Origin: Haloarcula pelagica
Lineage (GTDB): Archaea; Halobacteriota; Halobacteria; Halobacteriales; Haloarculaceae
Length of the DNA: 64,000 bases
NCBI RefSeq assembly: GCF_030127105.1
Contig: NZ_CP126161.1
Span: forward strand, 434,001 to 498,000
Reading direction: 5' to 3'
In this document: positions 41,690 through 50,452 of the stretch, one piece after another
Layout: every line of letters begins with the position of its first letter
Position numbering within the stretch: the first letter of the stretch is position 1
The notes under the pieces: generated by a model
What the model was told of the DNA's origin: nothing
The model's database searches: none
The model's input: only the letters and a program-made list of their open reading frames with translations
Program-made: the position numbers and the translations under genes

Positions 41690-42880
41690 TCAGTCCGCAG
41701 GGCGCTCCCGTAGCGCGGTATCGAGCGTCAACAGCCCCGGGAGCGCCGCGAGCGCCACCAGCAGTTCCGCGCCGCCGGCGACGACGAACGCCGCGAGGTA
41801 GCCGTACTCACCGGCGACGAACCCGCCGACCAGGATTCCGGTCAGGAAGCCGACACTTCCCAGGGCGTTGAACCCGGCCATCGCCCCGCCCCGCTCCGCG
41901 TCGCCGGCCAGATCGGAGACCAGCGCCATCGTCGCCGGTGCCATCAACGCGCCGATGACGCCGACGACGACCATCCCGACGCCGGCCGAACGCACCGTCG
42001 GAGCCAGGCCGACGCCGACGACGGCCAGCCCGTACAGCGAGGAGCCGACGGCGACGGGAAGTGTGCGGCCGACCCGATCCGAGAGGACGCCGAAGGGGTA
42101 CTGGAGGAGGGCGAAGGGGGCGAAAAACAGCGCGAGCATCAGACCCGTCTCGCCGGGCGTCAGCGAGAACGCCGTCCGGAAGTACAGCGTCCCGACGAGC
42201 GCGAAAAAGCCCGCTGTCAGCCGGTCGACGAAGCCGAACGTGTAGGGGATCGCCAGCGCCGGCGTCCCGCGGAGGCCCGCCAGCGCCTCTCGGACGTGCC
42301 CGCTATCGGCCGCCGGCGCACGATCCGTGACCAGCGTGGCCAGCGCGGCGACGACCAGCAAGAGCCCGCCGGCGACTGCCAGCGGCAGCGTCGGCGCGAC
42401 GCCGTACAACTGCCCGCCGAGCGGCGCGCCCAGCGCTGTCCCGGAGCCGATGGCGATCCCCGCCGCACCCATGTTCCGGCCGTGACCGCCCGAGAGGTCC
42501 ATCAGCATCGTCATCGACAGCGAGAACGGCGCGATGGTCGCGGCGCCCTGGAGCGCCCGGAGGAGCAGGACCGTCTCGAAGGAGACGCTCGTGACGCCCG
42601 GCAGCCAGGCGAGCAGGCCGTACAGCAGGCCGCCGACGACGGCTCCGCCGACGATGAACGGGAGTCGGCGGCCGGTCGCGTCGCTCAACACGCCCCAGAC
42701 GCCGGCGAAGGCGACGAAGGCGGCGAACTCGGCCGCGAGGAACCACATGCTCGCGTCGAGGTCGGTCTCCGCGCCGAGTGCCCGCACGAGCGTGTCGACC
42801 CCCGGATAGAGCAACACCTGCGCGAGCAGGACGACGAAGACGACCGCGGCGAGGACCATTCGCTCCCGGCGAACGCTCAC
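41690..42880 (-). CDS. MFS transporter
   Basis: 396 residues, twelve hydrophobic segments. MFS signatures are visible: VWGVLSDATGRRLPFIVGGA between segments 2 and 3 (GxxxDxxGRR) and the second-half equivalent FGVLSDRVGRTLPVAVGSSL. This indicates a drug or metabolite antiporter. The GTG at 42880 (VSVRRERMVLAAVVFVVLLA) is preferred; ATG 42859 is an alternative, and the long open frame further upstream is a shadow of the next gene. It forms the last gene of an apparent operon with the membrane protein and penicillin acylase upstream. Confidence 0.92.
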   Translation of the reverse strand: MSVRRERMVLAAVVFVVLLAQVLLYPGVDTLVRALGAETDLDASMWFLAAEFAAFVAFAGVWGVLSDATGRRLPFIVGGAVVGGLLYGLLAWLPGVTSVSFETVLLLRALQGAATIAPFSLSMTMLMDLSGGHGRNMGAAGIAIGSGTALGAPLGGQLYGVAPTLPLAVAGGLLLVVAALATLVTDRAPAADSGHVREALAGLRGTPALAIPYTFGFVDRLTAGFFALVGTLYFRTAFSLTPGETGLMLALFFAPFALLQYPFGVLSDRVGRTLPVAVGSSLYGLAVVGVGLAPTVRSAGVGMVVVGVIGALMAPATMALVSDLAGDAERGGAMAGFNALGSVGFLTGILVGGFVAGEYGYLAAFVVAGGAELLVALAALPGLLTLDTALRERPAD

Positions 42881-42954
42881 GACCGCGGTTACGCCCGGCG
42901 ACGGAAAATACGTGTCGGCGAACGGGTGGCGGGGCGACGGCGAGCGACAGCGGG

Positions 42955-43307
42955 CTACGGCGCCGCCGGAAAGAGCCCCGGACCGTCGCCCCCAGCGGCC
43001 CGGCCACGAGCGGGACGGCGACGGCGATCCCGACGAGCGGCCACATCCCGAGCGCGGCCCCGAGCGTGCCGGCCGCTGCGAGCCTCGCGAGGAAGACGGC
43101 GACAGCGACGAGTCCGAAACCGAATCCGGCAGCGACGGCCGACCGGAGCCGCGGCCAGCAGAGCCCGACGAACGCGCCGCCGGCAACCAGGCCGAGCCAG
43201 TGGCCGGCGGCGAGCGCGATCCCGACCGCGGCGGCGACGAGCGTCGCCACCCAGCGCCGGCGGCGATCGGTCTGGAACCCGTACAGCACGGACAGCGAGT
43301 CACTCAT
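42955..43307 (-). CDS. Small membrane protein, apparently frameshifted at its 3' end
   Basis: From ATG 43307 (MSDSLSVLYGFQTDRRRRWV) four hydrophobic segments follow (ATLVAAAVGIALAAGHWLGL to PLVGIAVAVPLVAGPLGATV). In this frame no stop occurs until deep inside the MFS gene, whereas a neighbouring frame closes with GLFPAAP and TAG at 42957. The coding character suggests a one-base change in the GC-rich run ahead of that TAG. The gene starts within the last codons of the penicillin acylase gene (8-nt overlap) and is probably co-translated with it. Confidence 0.6.
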
Positions 43308-45708
43308 CGCCGCCCTCCCGGAAGCGAATGTCGGGGTCGCCGTCGGTCGTGGGCCGCTGGACGCGATACTCGCCGTCGGCCCAGTCCCGGAGCTGGTCGT
43401 CGTAGTGTTCGGAGAACGGACTGCCCTCGTTGCCGCCGGGGATGATCGACAGCGACGGCGCGCTGTCCAGCCGAGCGAGCAGTCGGTAGCTGCTGCCGAC
43501 ACCGCTCTCGACCCGGACGTTCCGGACCGTCGCGGGCGAACCGTCGGTCGGGTAGCGCGGATAGTTGAGAAACGACTGGTCGAACGGGTGGTCGATCGCC
43601 GTCCGGTTGTAGTCGCCGTAGACCTCGTGGCCGGCCTCGTCGATGGCCGCCGCGGCGTCGGCCATGGCCGCGGCGATGGTCTGCGCTCTGCTCCGGGCGT
43701 CGCCCCCGGGCGGGTCGGTGAACCACAGGCTCTCGGCCGGTAGCGTCAACAGCACCCAGTCGTTGGGGTAGAACCGGTCGTCGAGGTCGTTGGCGGCGAA
43801 GGCGTCGTCGAACACCTGCGAGCGGTAGGCGTCGACGAAGAACGCGAACACGAGCGCGGCCCGGGAGTCGCGGTCCATCCGGTAGTCCCAGCCGTCGAGT
43901 TCGTCGGCGGCCCCGCGGGCACGCTCGCCCATCGCCGACCGCGCGTCGAGGATCGTCGGGACGAACGCCGCCGCCCGCTCGTCGCGGACATCCCGCTGAA
44001 CGCGACGCATGAAGGCCGGATCGATCGGGTCGTCGCTCAGCGCCCGTCGGTCGAGCAGGTTGTAGATCCGCTTGCCGCGCCAGGGGGCGCCGTAGGCCTC
44101 GGAGAGATAGTAGTCCAACTGGCTGTCGGCGACGATCCGCTGGTTCGCCGTCGCCACGTAGTCGGGGTCGATTACCTGGGGTTTGTCCGCGCTGTCGACG
44201 TAGGCGTCGTGGTCGGGGACATCGTAGGGCTCGTAGCCGAGCCACTCCCCCGCGCCGGCGGAGCCGTCGAACACCTGATCCCCGGGGACGGCCTCGCCGT
44301 CGGTCCGGCGTCGGGGCACCAGCCCGGTCATGTAGTAGCAGGTGTTGCCCTCCCGGTCGGCGTAGACGGCGTTCTGTGTCGGGTGGTCGAACCGCGAGAG
44401 CGCATCGAGCGCGCTGTCGCGGCCGTCGCTGTAGTTCAGGTCCCGGATGGCCCCCGCGGTGCGGGTGGCCTGGAGACCGACCCAGGCGACGCCGACCCGC
44501 TGGCCGAACCGCTCCAGGACCGGCCCGTGGACCGACTTCCGGACCGTCACCGTCTGATCGGGGGCGTCGGCGACCTCGATAGGGCGCTCCTCGACATCAA
44601 ACTCACGTGTCTCCCCGTCGTACCGGTAGGATTCGCCGTCGGTCTCGTACCGGTAGAAGTCGATGCAGTCGGCGTTAGCGTTCGTGAACCCCCAGGTGCC
44701 GGCGTCGTTCTCGCCGATGACGACGAAGGGAACCCCCGGGAAGGCGACACCGCCCACCTGGAGGTCCGGCGCCCGGAGGTGCTGGCGGTACCACACCGGT
44801 GGGGCGAACAGCGTCAGATGGGGGTCGTTGGCCAGCAGCGGTCGGCCGCTGGCGGTGTGCTCGCCGGAGACGACCCAGGAGTTCGAGCCGACGCCGTCGG
44901 GCCACTCGAAGGCCGACGCCCAGCGGGCGAACTCGGGGGCGATGCCACCGCGGTCGCCGCCCACTCTCACCTCGCTCGCACCCGCATCGACCCGTTCGCT
45001 CTCGTCACCGCCGATCTCGGCGGCCGGGAGGATCGGGTAGTCGTGGTCGAGCCGGTTCGGGTACAGCGAGGCCGCGGCGTCGGCCCCCAGCGCGTCCGTG
45101 GCGGCCGCGACCCGGAGCGTCCGGAAGCTCCCGGTCAGTCCCCAGCCGATCTGTTTCTGGATCAACAGCGAGTCGACCGGCGTCCACTGGCGGGGTTCGT
45201 ACTCCAGGAGTTGAAACTCCGCCGGCAGCGCGCCGTCGCCGGTGGCCGCGTTCACCCCCTCGGCGAAGGCCGCCAGGTCCGCTCCGGTGTCGGTGTCCTC
45301 CAGGGCCGCCCAGTTGGCCTCGGCGGCGGCGGTGAAGTCCATCTGGGCGTGGAAGCGATCCGACTCGACGGCCTGCTGGCCGACAGCGGCCGCGAGTTCC
45401 CCGCGCATCCGGCGGGCGAACAGGTCCAACTGGAAGCGGCGGTCGGTCCCGTGGACGTACCCGACGGCGTAGGCCAGCGCGCGCGAGCCGTCGGCCTCGA
45501 TCGTCGGGACGCCGTCGTCGTCGTACCTGACCGTCGCCGACCCGAAGGGGCTCTCGACGCGCTCGGGCGTCTCGCGGCGAGCGGCCGCCCAGTAGTCGCC
45601 GTCCAGCGCCGCGAACCGGTCGAGAACGGACCCCGCAGGCGAGAGGGTCGCCCCGCCGACGCCGCCTGCGAGGACGGCCGACAGGAGGGCTCTGCGACTC
45701 CAGTCCAT
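43300..45708 (-). CDS. Penicillin acylase family (Ntn) hydrolase
   Basis: 802 residues. A Tat-type N-terminus (MDWSRRALLSAVLAGGVGGA) predicts export. An alpha-chain region is followed by the autoprocessing site: S277 in GVGSNSWVVSG is the N-terminal nucleophile of the beta chain, then the HLTLFAPPVWYRQH and NANADCIDFYRYET regions. Family members hydrolyse penicillins, acyl-homoserine lactones or other amides; quorum quenching is a possibility but not shown. First gene of an operon with the small membrane protein and MFS transporter. Confidence 0.92.
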   Translation of the reverse strand: MDWSRRALLSAVLAGGVGGATLSPAGSVLDRFAALDGDYWAAARRETPERVESPFGSATVRYDDDGVPTIEADGSRALAYAVGYVHGTDRRFQLDLFARRMRGELAAAVGQQAVESDRFHAQMDFTAAAEANWAALEDTDTGADLAAFAEGVNAATGDGALPAEFQLLEYEPRQWTPVDSLLIQKQIGWGLTGSFRTLRVAAATDALGADAAASLYPNRLDHDYPILPAAEIGGDESERVDAGASEVRVGGDRGGIAPEFARWASAFEWPDGVGSNSWVVSGEHTASGRPLLANDPHLTLFAPPVWYRQHLRAPDLQVGGVAFPGVPFVVIGENDAGTWGFTNANADCIDFYRYETDGESYRYDGETREFDVEERPIEVADAPDQTVTVRKSVHGPVLERFGQRVGVAWVGLQATRTAGAIRDLNYSDGRDSALDALSRFDHPTQNAVYADREGNTCYYMTGLVPRRRTDGEAVPGDQVFDGSAGAGEWLGYEPYDVPDHDAYVDSADKPQVIDPDYVATANQRIVADSQLDYYLSEAYGAPWRGKRIYNLLDRRALSDDPIDPAFMRRVQRDVRDERAAAFVPTILDARSAMGERARGAADELDGWDYRMDRDSRAALVFAFFVDAYRSQVFDDAFAANDLDDRFYPNDWVLLTLPAESLWFTDPPGGDARSRAQTIAAAMADAAAAIDEAGHEVYGDYNRTAIDHPFDQSFLNYPRYPTDGSPATVRNVRVESGVGSSYRLLARLDSAPSLSIIPGGNEGSPFSEHYDDQLRDWADGEYRVQRPTTDGDPDIRFREGGDE

Positions 45709-45791
45709 ACCGATATGGCGATCCGAGGATGCCTAAACGTTGGCCGGGGTCGAAGGAATCGTCAAGTGGGTCCCGGCCCCAGGGTCGGACG

Positions 45792-45992
45792 ATGCCGACC
45801 GACATCACGACCCGCGTCGTCGAAGCCGTCGAAGCGGGAACCGTCGACGGGTGGTGTTCGCGAGCACAGGTCGAGTCGCTCATGTCGGCGACGACGGTCG
45901 ACAAGCGCGAGGTCGACCGCGCGCTCAAGCGGGCGACTGCGGAGGGACGCCTGGAACGGTCCGGGGATCGGTACCGAGTCTCGGAGTCGTGA
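45792..45992 (+). CDS. Small winged-helix-like protein
   Basis: 66 residues from ATG 45792 (MPTDITTRVVEAVEAGTVDG). The sequence AQVESLMSATTVDKREVDRA with LKRATAEGRLERSGDRYRVS is a compact winged-helix pattern: two helices, a recognition helix, and a wing ending in RYRV. Possibly a DNA- or RNA-binding adaptor. Divergent from the penicillin acylase operon with 83 nt between, so it could regulate it; no evidence beyond position. Confidence 0.72.
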   Translation: MPTDITTRVVEAVEAGTVDGWCSRAQVESLMSATTVDKREVDRALKRATAEGRLERSGDRYRVSES

Positions 45993-46051
45993 CTCCGGTC
46001 CGAGCGTTTTTCACAGACCACGCACGAACTCACGGCAAGGATCACATCGAG

Positions 46052-46600
46052 ATGGGACGAAGCACCGAACGAGGGGTCTCTCCGGTCGTCTCGACCGTGC
46101 TGTTGGTCGCCGTCGTCGTCATCCTCGCCTCGACGGTGTCGGTCGTCGCCTTTGGCTTCACGAGCCAGGTCGACGAGCCGGCGCCGGTCGTCGCACAGTC
46201 GAGCGGCCAGCTCGTCCGGGACGTTACCGGCGGGACCGACCAGATCGTCAACATCACCCACGAAGCGGGCGACACCATCCAGGTCGCGAACATCGAGGTC
46301 GCCGTCGACGCCAGCGACGCCTGCGGCAAGCGCGGCCGGTTAGTCGACCTGCCGGACAACGCCGTCGGCTTCGGCAGCCCGGATCAGATCGAGGGCGACG
46401 ACATCTTCGACGACTACTCGCCCGACGGCGGCGCGCTCGATCCGACCACGGGGGACACCGAGTTCAGCGCCGGCGACACGATCCGCTTCCGGCTGACCAA
46501 CGGCGCGTGTCCGCTCGCCGACGGCGACCGGATCACCGTCCGGATCGTCCACACACCCTCGGGCGCCGTCGTCGTCGAGCAGACACTGACCGCGTCCTGA
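46052..46600 (+). CDS. Archaeal type IV pilin-like protein
   Basis: 182 residues with the pilin leader MGRSTERGVSPVVSTVLLVA, where the cleavage site precedes the hydrophobic helix VVVILASTVSVVAFG. The globular part is beta-rich and acidic with two Cys (SDACGKRGR and TNGACPLADG), which could form a disulfide. Single gene, ATG 46052, with the antisense remnant of another gene immediately after its stop. Confidence 0.9.
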   Translation: MGRSTERGVSPVVSTVLLVAVVVILASTVSVVAFGFTSQVDEPAPVVAQSSGQLVRDVTGGTDQIVNITHEAGDTIQVANIEVAVDASDACGKRGRLVDLPDNAVGFGSPDQIEGDDIFDDYSPDGGALDPTTGDTEFSAGDTIRFRLTNGACPLADGDRITVRIVHTPSGAVVVEQTLTAS

Positions 46601-46788
46601 TCACTCCGGGTCGACCAGCCGCCTGAGCCGCCAGACCTCGTCACGGACGGCCTGCCACTGTTCCGGCGTCCCGGGGAGGGCGTCGGTCGTCCCCTGCGCC
46701 CGGTTCACGTACATTCGCTGGCGGACTGGCCGGCACAGACGATCTTCTCGTCATCGTCCAGGGTGAGCCAGTCGTACTCGCTCGACAT
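46601..46788 (-). pseudogene. Decayed gene remnant
   Basis: From ATG 46788 a coding-looking start MSSEYDWLTLDDDEKIVCAG (similar to N-termini of haloarchaeal PH-domain proteins) breaks at a TGA after 26 codons. A second frame then encodes RMYVNRAQGTTDALPGTPEQ and WQAVRDEVWRLRRLVDPE before a TGA at 46601. Together they look like one short gene with a frameshift, or an internally deleted one. The 189 nt from 46789 to 46977 hold the promoter of the next gene. Confidence 0.5.
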
Positions 46789-46977
46789 GATTGGGGGCTG
46801 GCGCCGGACGTGTTCGAGTGGTTCCACCGCTATCGCCGGCCACACAGCGGAGGTTCGGCCCGTTCGGGCGCCCGATAGCGGGGAACACCGGTGAATTTAT
46901 TTCAAGTTATCTGTTCCCACACCTAACGTTGTTTGGACGGTTGGTTTATCTACCCCTCCTGTTTGTGGAAGCGCACG

Positions 46978-47922
46978 ATGACAGACCGACGATTCACACG
47001 ACGAACGGCGCTGAAAGGACTCGGTGCGCTCGCCGCCGGCACGGCCGTCTCGGCGACCGCATCGGCGAACGAGACGTGGGACACGATCGAGACCCCGCTG
47101 GACGGGACACTGTACGACGTGGTCCGGACCGCCGACGGCCCCTACGCAGTGGGTGCCGCGGGGACGATCCTCGAACGGACGGCCAACGGCTGGGAGACCG
47201 TCGTTCAGGGCGGGCCGACGGGGAACGGCAACACGCTGTACGGAGCCGGAACGACCTACTTCGGGGAGCGGTTGTGGGTCGTCGGCTCCTCGGGCGCCAT
47301 CGGCGAGTACAACGTCCGGACGGGGAACTTCAACGACTACTCGGCGCCAAACGACGTGACCAACAACTTCAACGACGTGGCCGTCACCGGGATGGCCGAC
47401 TACGCGAACGTCTACGTCGCCGGCGACTCCGGGAAGATCTACTCCAGCTTCGACAACGGCGCGACCGGGACCTGGGATTCGGTGACGCCCGGCAGCGGGT
47501 CGGCGATCAACGCCATCGACTTCCACGGCTCGCGCTCGGGCCACGCCGTCGACGGTAACAAGACGGTGTTCACGACCGACGACGGGTCTACCTACGATCA
47601 GTTGGGCATCGAGAACGCCAACGTCAACTTCCACGGCGTCGACTCCGACGGCGCCGACGACGTGACCGTCTCCGGCGGTGGCGGCGTCGTCTACACCTGG
47701 AACGGCAGCGAGTGGCGGACCGCCGACACCGGCGACGCGACGCTCCGTGACATCGAGACGGAGGGTGACGCCGGGCTGACCGTCGGCGGCGGCGGGAAGG
47801 TCTACCGGTACGACGGCCAGTGGGTGCAGGAGTCGACACCGACCGGCCAGAATCTCAAGTCTGTCGTCCGCGGGAGCACGGACATCGCCGTCGGTGCTGC
47901 CGGGGCCGTCATCGAGTACTGA
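46978..47922 (+). CDS. Tat-exported beta-propeller-like protein
   Basis: 314 residues. The Tat signal is TDRRFTRRTALKGLGALAAG with cleavage near ATASAN. Repeated ~45-residue units of the pattern AVGAAGTILERTANGWETV, VVGSSGAIGEYN, VAGDSGKIYSSFD and VGGGGKVYRYDGQWV suggest a seven-bladed propeller of the YCF48/HCF136-like kind. It is predicted to be extracellular or on the outer face of the membrane. Promoter: TATA-like ggtttatctacc ~28 nt upstream. Ligand or partner unknown. Confidence 0.86.
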   Translation: MTDRRFTRRTALKGLGALAAGTAVSATASANETWDTIETPLDGTLYDVVRTADGPYAVGAAGTILERTANGWETVVQGGPTGNGNTLYGAGTTYFGERLWVVGSSGAIGEYNVRTGNFNDYSAPNDVTNNFNDVAVTGMADYANVYVAGDSGKIYSSFDNGATGTWDSVTPGSGSAINAIDFHGSRSGHAVDGNKTVFTTDDGSTYDQLGIENANVNFHGVDSDGADDVTVSGGGGVVYTWNGSEWRTADTGDATLRDIETEGDAGLTVGGGGKVYRYDGQWVQESTPTGQNLKSVVRGSTDIAVGAAGAVIEY

Positions 47923-48467
47923 ACCGTTTCTGGGGTGGGGCTCACGTCGTCGCGACCTGCTGGAACAGCCCGAACAGACAGCGACGTCGAACAACTGGAG
48001 GGCTGTCGTTCGCACCATCGAAACCGACAGAGAGCGAGTTGAACGTCGCAGTGTGTGACAGGGGGAGAGCCCACGACGGCCGGGTGAGCACGACCGCACT
48101 GGACGACACGGGCCGACCAGCAAAGGCTCCGCGCCCGACTCGCGATGACGAGGCGAACACCGACCGGAACTGGCCGTTCTTTATCCACTGACGACACACG
48201 ATACCTATATCGAGGTGTTTCTGCTCGAATAACGTGGGATATAAGGTATTCTATCCCACTTAGTCGAAGGTTTCTTGTTCGAGGTCCGTGCTACGATATC
48301 TCATGGTAGGCACCTCGACAGCGACATCATAGGCCGTCGACCGACTGCTGCCGTCACCGACGAACGACCGCCGCCCGTCTCGTGGCCGCTCGCCACGGCA
48401 CTCGACAGGTGGCGGAACACACACGTCCCAGCGGACAGTGTGCTCGCGGCGACCGAACCAACAGACT
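47923..48467. other. Gap with inverted repeat upstream of a GCS2-family gene
   Basis: 545 nt without a convincing gene. A perfect 8-nt inverted repeat GTGGGATA-N10-TATCCCAC lies at 48234-48259 in an AT-rich patch with a TATA-like element (cctatatcg near 48205). On the minus strand a short frame ends AYDVAVEVPTMRYRSTDLEQ; it looks half-coding and may be a remnant. Confidence 0.55.
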
Positions 48468-49601
48468 GTGTTATCGAGCGACCCACTCCGACGGAGCATC
48501 GAGGTTGAATACTGGGTAGTAGACGGTGACGGGCGGCTCGTCGACCCGGAGGGACTGGTCGACGCCTCGCCGGGTGCGGAGCGTGAGTTCGTCCGACCGA
48601 TGCTGGAGGTGAAGACGACACCCTGCGAGACGACCGCGGAGCTTGAGGCAGAACTGTTCGAGCGGCTCCGACGCGTACTGGAGCGTGCTCACGAACTCGA
48701 CAAGCACCTGGTCCCGCTCGCGACACCGCTGCACGCAGAAGGGATCCGGGAACTCCCGAGCGACAGGACGCGGATCCAGAACGTCGTCGTCGGGGACGAC
48801 TTCGAGTACGTCCGCCACTGTGCGGGGACACATATCCACGTCGAGCAGCTCCCCGGCAGGGCGGTCGACCAGCTGAACACGCTCATCGCGCTGGACCCGG
48901 CCCTCTCGCTGGTCAACTCCGCCCGGCACTTCCGCGGTCGGATCGTCGCCGACGGCGCCCGGTCGAAACTCTACCGCTGGCTGGCCTACGACGACCTGCC
49001 CAACCAGGGGACACTTTGGCCGTACGTCCAGGACACCGCCGAGTGGGACGAGCGACTGGAGCGCTGTTACGAGGCGTTTCTGGAGGCGAGCATGGACGCG
49101 GGGCTCGACAGGGAGGCAGTCGAGTCGAGCTTCGACCCCGAGAGTGCGGTGTGGACCCCGGTGCAACTCCGAGGCGAGTTCGGGACCGTCGAGTGGCGGT
49201 CGCCCGATACGACTGTCCCGAGCCAGGTCGTCCGGCTGGCCGACGACATCGCGTCGGTCGTCGAAGCGCTCCGGGGGACCGACCTCGTGATACACGAGGA
49301 GACCGCGCCCGACATCGGCGCGGTCGGTCCGGGCGGCGACACTGTCACGTTACCTCCGTTCCGGACGGTCGTCGAACACGCCGACGCTGCCATCCGTGAC
49401 GGGCTCGACTCGCCGGCGCTCCGGTCGTATCTCAAGGCCTTCGGGTTCGACCTCTCTGCGTACGACCCCGTCTCGGGAGCCATCGACCAGGAGACGGTCA
49501 CGGTGACCGAAGCGCGGGAACATCGGCTGGAACACGCCGACCGACTGGAGCGTGACATCCGGCGCTCGGGTTCGGCGAACAAGGTGTCCGGGGGGCTGTG
49601 A
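48468..49601 (+). CDS. Glutamate-cysteine ligase family protein (GCS2-like)
   Basis: 377 residues from GTG 48468 (VLSSDPLRRSIEVEYWVVDG); an earlier GTG at 48438 is possible. The acidic metal-binding start SIEVEYWVVD, the LEVKTTPCETTAELE strand and CAGTHIHVEQLPGRAVDQLN match haloarchaeal GshA, which makes gamma-glutamylcysteine, the main thiol of these organisms. It is somewhat divergent, so a paralogue with another amine substrate is possible. Followed at 49699 by a class I amidotransferase. Confidence 0.87.
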   Translation: MLSSDPLRRSIEVEYWVVDGDGRLVDPEGLVDASPGAEREFVRPMLEVKTTPCETTAELEAELFERLRRVLERAHELDKHLVPLATPLHAEGIRELPSDRTRIQNVVVGDDFEYVRHCAGTHIHVEQLPGRAVDQLNTLIALDPALSLVNSARHFRGRIVADGARSKLYRWLAYDDLPNQGTLWPYVQDTAEWDERLERCYEAFLEASMDAGLDREAVESSFDPESAVWTPVQLRGEFGTVEWRSPDTTVPSQVVRLADDIASVVEALRGTDLVIHEETAPDIGAVGPGGDTVTLPPFRTVVEHADAAIRDGLDSPALRSYLKAFGFDLSAYDPVSGAIDQETVTVTEAREHRLEHADRLERDIRRSGSANKVSGGL

Positions 49602-49698
49602 TACGCGGTGATCGAGCGACGCCGTGACCTGCTCCACGGCGTGGCAAATCCTGACAGGATACCGGGCCATTTGTGCGGGGAACCTGTAGGGACGGGCA

Positions 49699-50415
49699 AT
49701 GGCCCGGACACGGCTCGCGCTGTTGAACGCCGCACACGCCGCCGAGGACACCCGTCGCAACTTCCGGCGCGAGCTCGACGCCGAACTCGTCGAGTTCCAC
49801 TGTCCCTCGGGCGAACTCCCCGAGACGTTCGCCTTCGACGGCTGTGTCGTCACCGGCTCGAAGGCCTCGGTCTACTGGGACGAACCCTGGATCGGCCGAC
49901 TGAAAGAGTGGGTCGGCGAGGCCATCGAGGCGGGGCTGCCGTTTCTGGGGGTCTGTTACGGCCACCAACTCCTCGCCAACGTCCTCGGGGGCCGTGTCGA
50001 GCCGATGGACGAGTACGAGATCGGCTACCGGACGGTCGAGCAGGACGGCCAGAACCGGCTGCTCGACGGCGTCGACGACGACTTCCTCGTCTTCACGACA
50101 CACTCGGACCAGGTCACGAAAGCGCCTCCGGGAGCGACGGTGTTCGCCCGGAACGACTACGGTATCCACGGCTTCCGGAAGGGACACGTCTTCGCCGTCC
50201 AGTTCCACCCCGAGTACGACACTGAGACCGCCCGGAACGTGACCGAGGGGAAAGACGAACTGTCCGACGAGCGGATCGGGGCGGTCCTAGAGGGGATCAC
50301 CGGAGAGAACTACCGGGACGCCTGCGAGGCGAAACAGCTGTTCGACAACTTTCTGGCGTACGTCGCGGAACACACCCCGGAACGGGTGGTTTCGGCGTCC
50401 GACCGCGCCGACTGA
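49699..50415 (+). CDS. Class I glutamine amidotransferase-like protein
   Basis: 238 residues with a complete triad: C86 (FLGVCYGHQLL), H170 and E172 (AVQFHPEYD). The protein is a stand-alone GATase domain resembling the GMP-synthase amidotransferase or gamma-glutamyl hydrolases. Its position 97 nt after a gamma-glutamylcysteine ligase homologue suggests a gamma-glutamyl-amide substrate, but this is inference. C-terminal ~45 residues are helical (EAKQLFDNFLAYVAEHTPER). Confidence 0.88.
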   Translation: MARTRLALLNAAHAAEDTRRNFRRELDAELVEFHCPSGELPETFAFDGCVVTGSKASVYWDEPWIGRLKEWVGEAIEAGLPFLGVCYGHQLLANVLGGRVEPMDEYEIGYRTVEQDGQNRLLDGVDDDFLVFTTHSDQVTKAPPGATVFARNDYGIHGFRKGHVFAVQFHPEYDTETARNVTEGKDELSDERIGAVLEGITGENYRDACEAKQLFDNFLAYVAEHTPERVVSASDRAD

Positions 50416-50452
50416 GCGCCGACGGGGTTCGACAGTCAGATCCGGACCGGCC

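Noticed and set aside
41690-43303. A 537-codon frame extending the MFS transporter
   Set aside because: The extra 141 codons are Ser/Arg/Gly-rich and coincide with the out-of-phase small membrane gene; MFS sequence begins at 42880.
47942-48199. 85-codon minus-strand frame in the gap after the propeller gene
   Set aside because: No start signal, mixed third positions and no recognisable motif.
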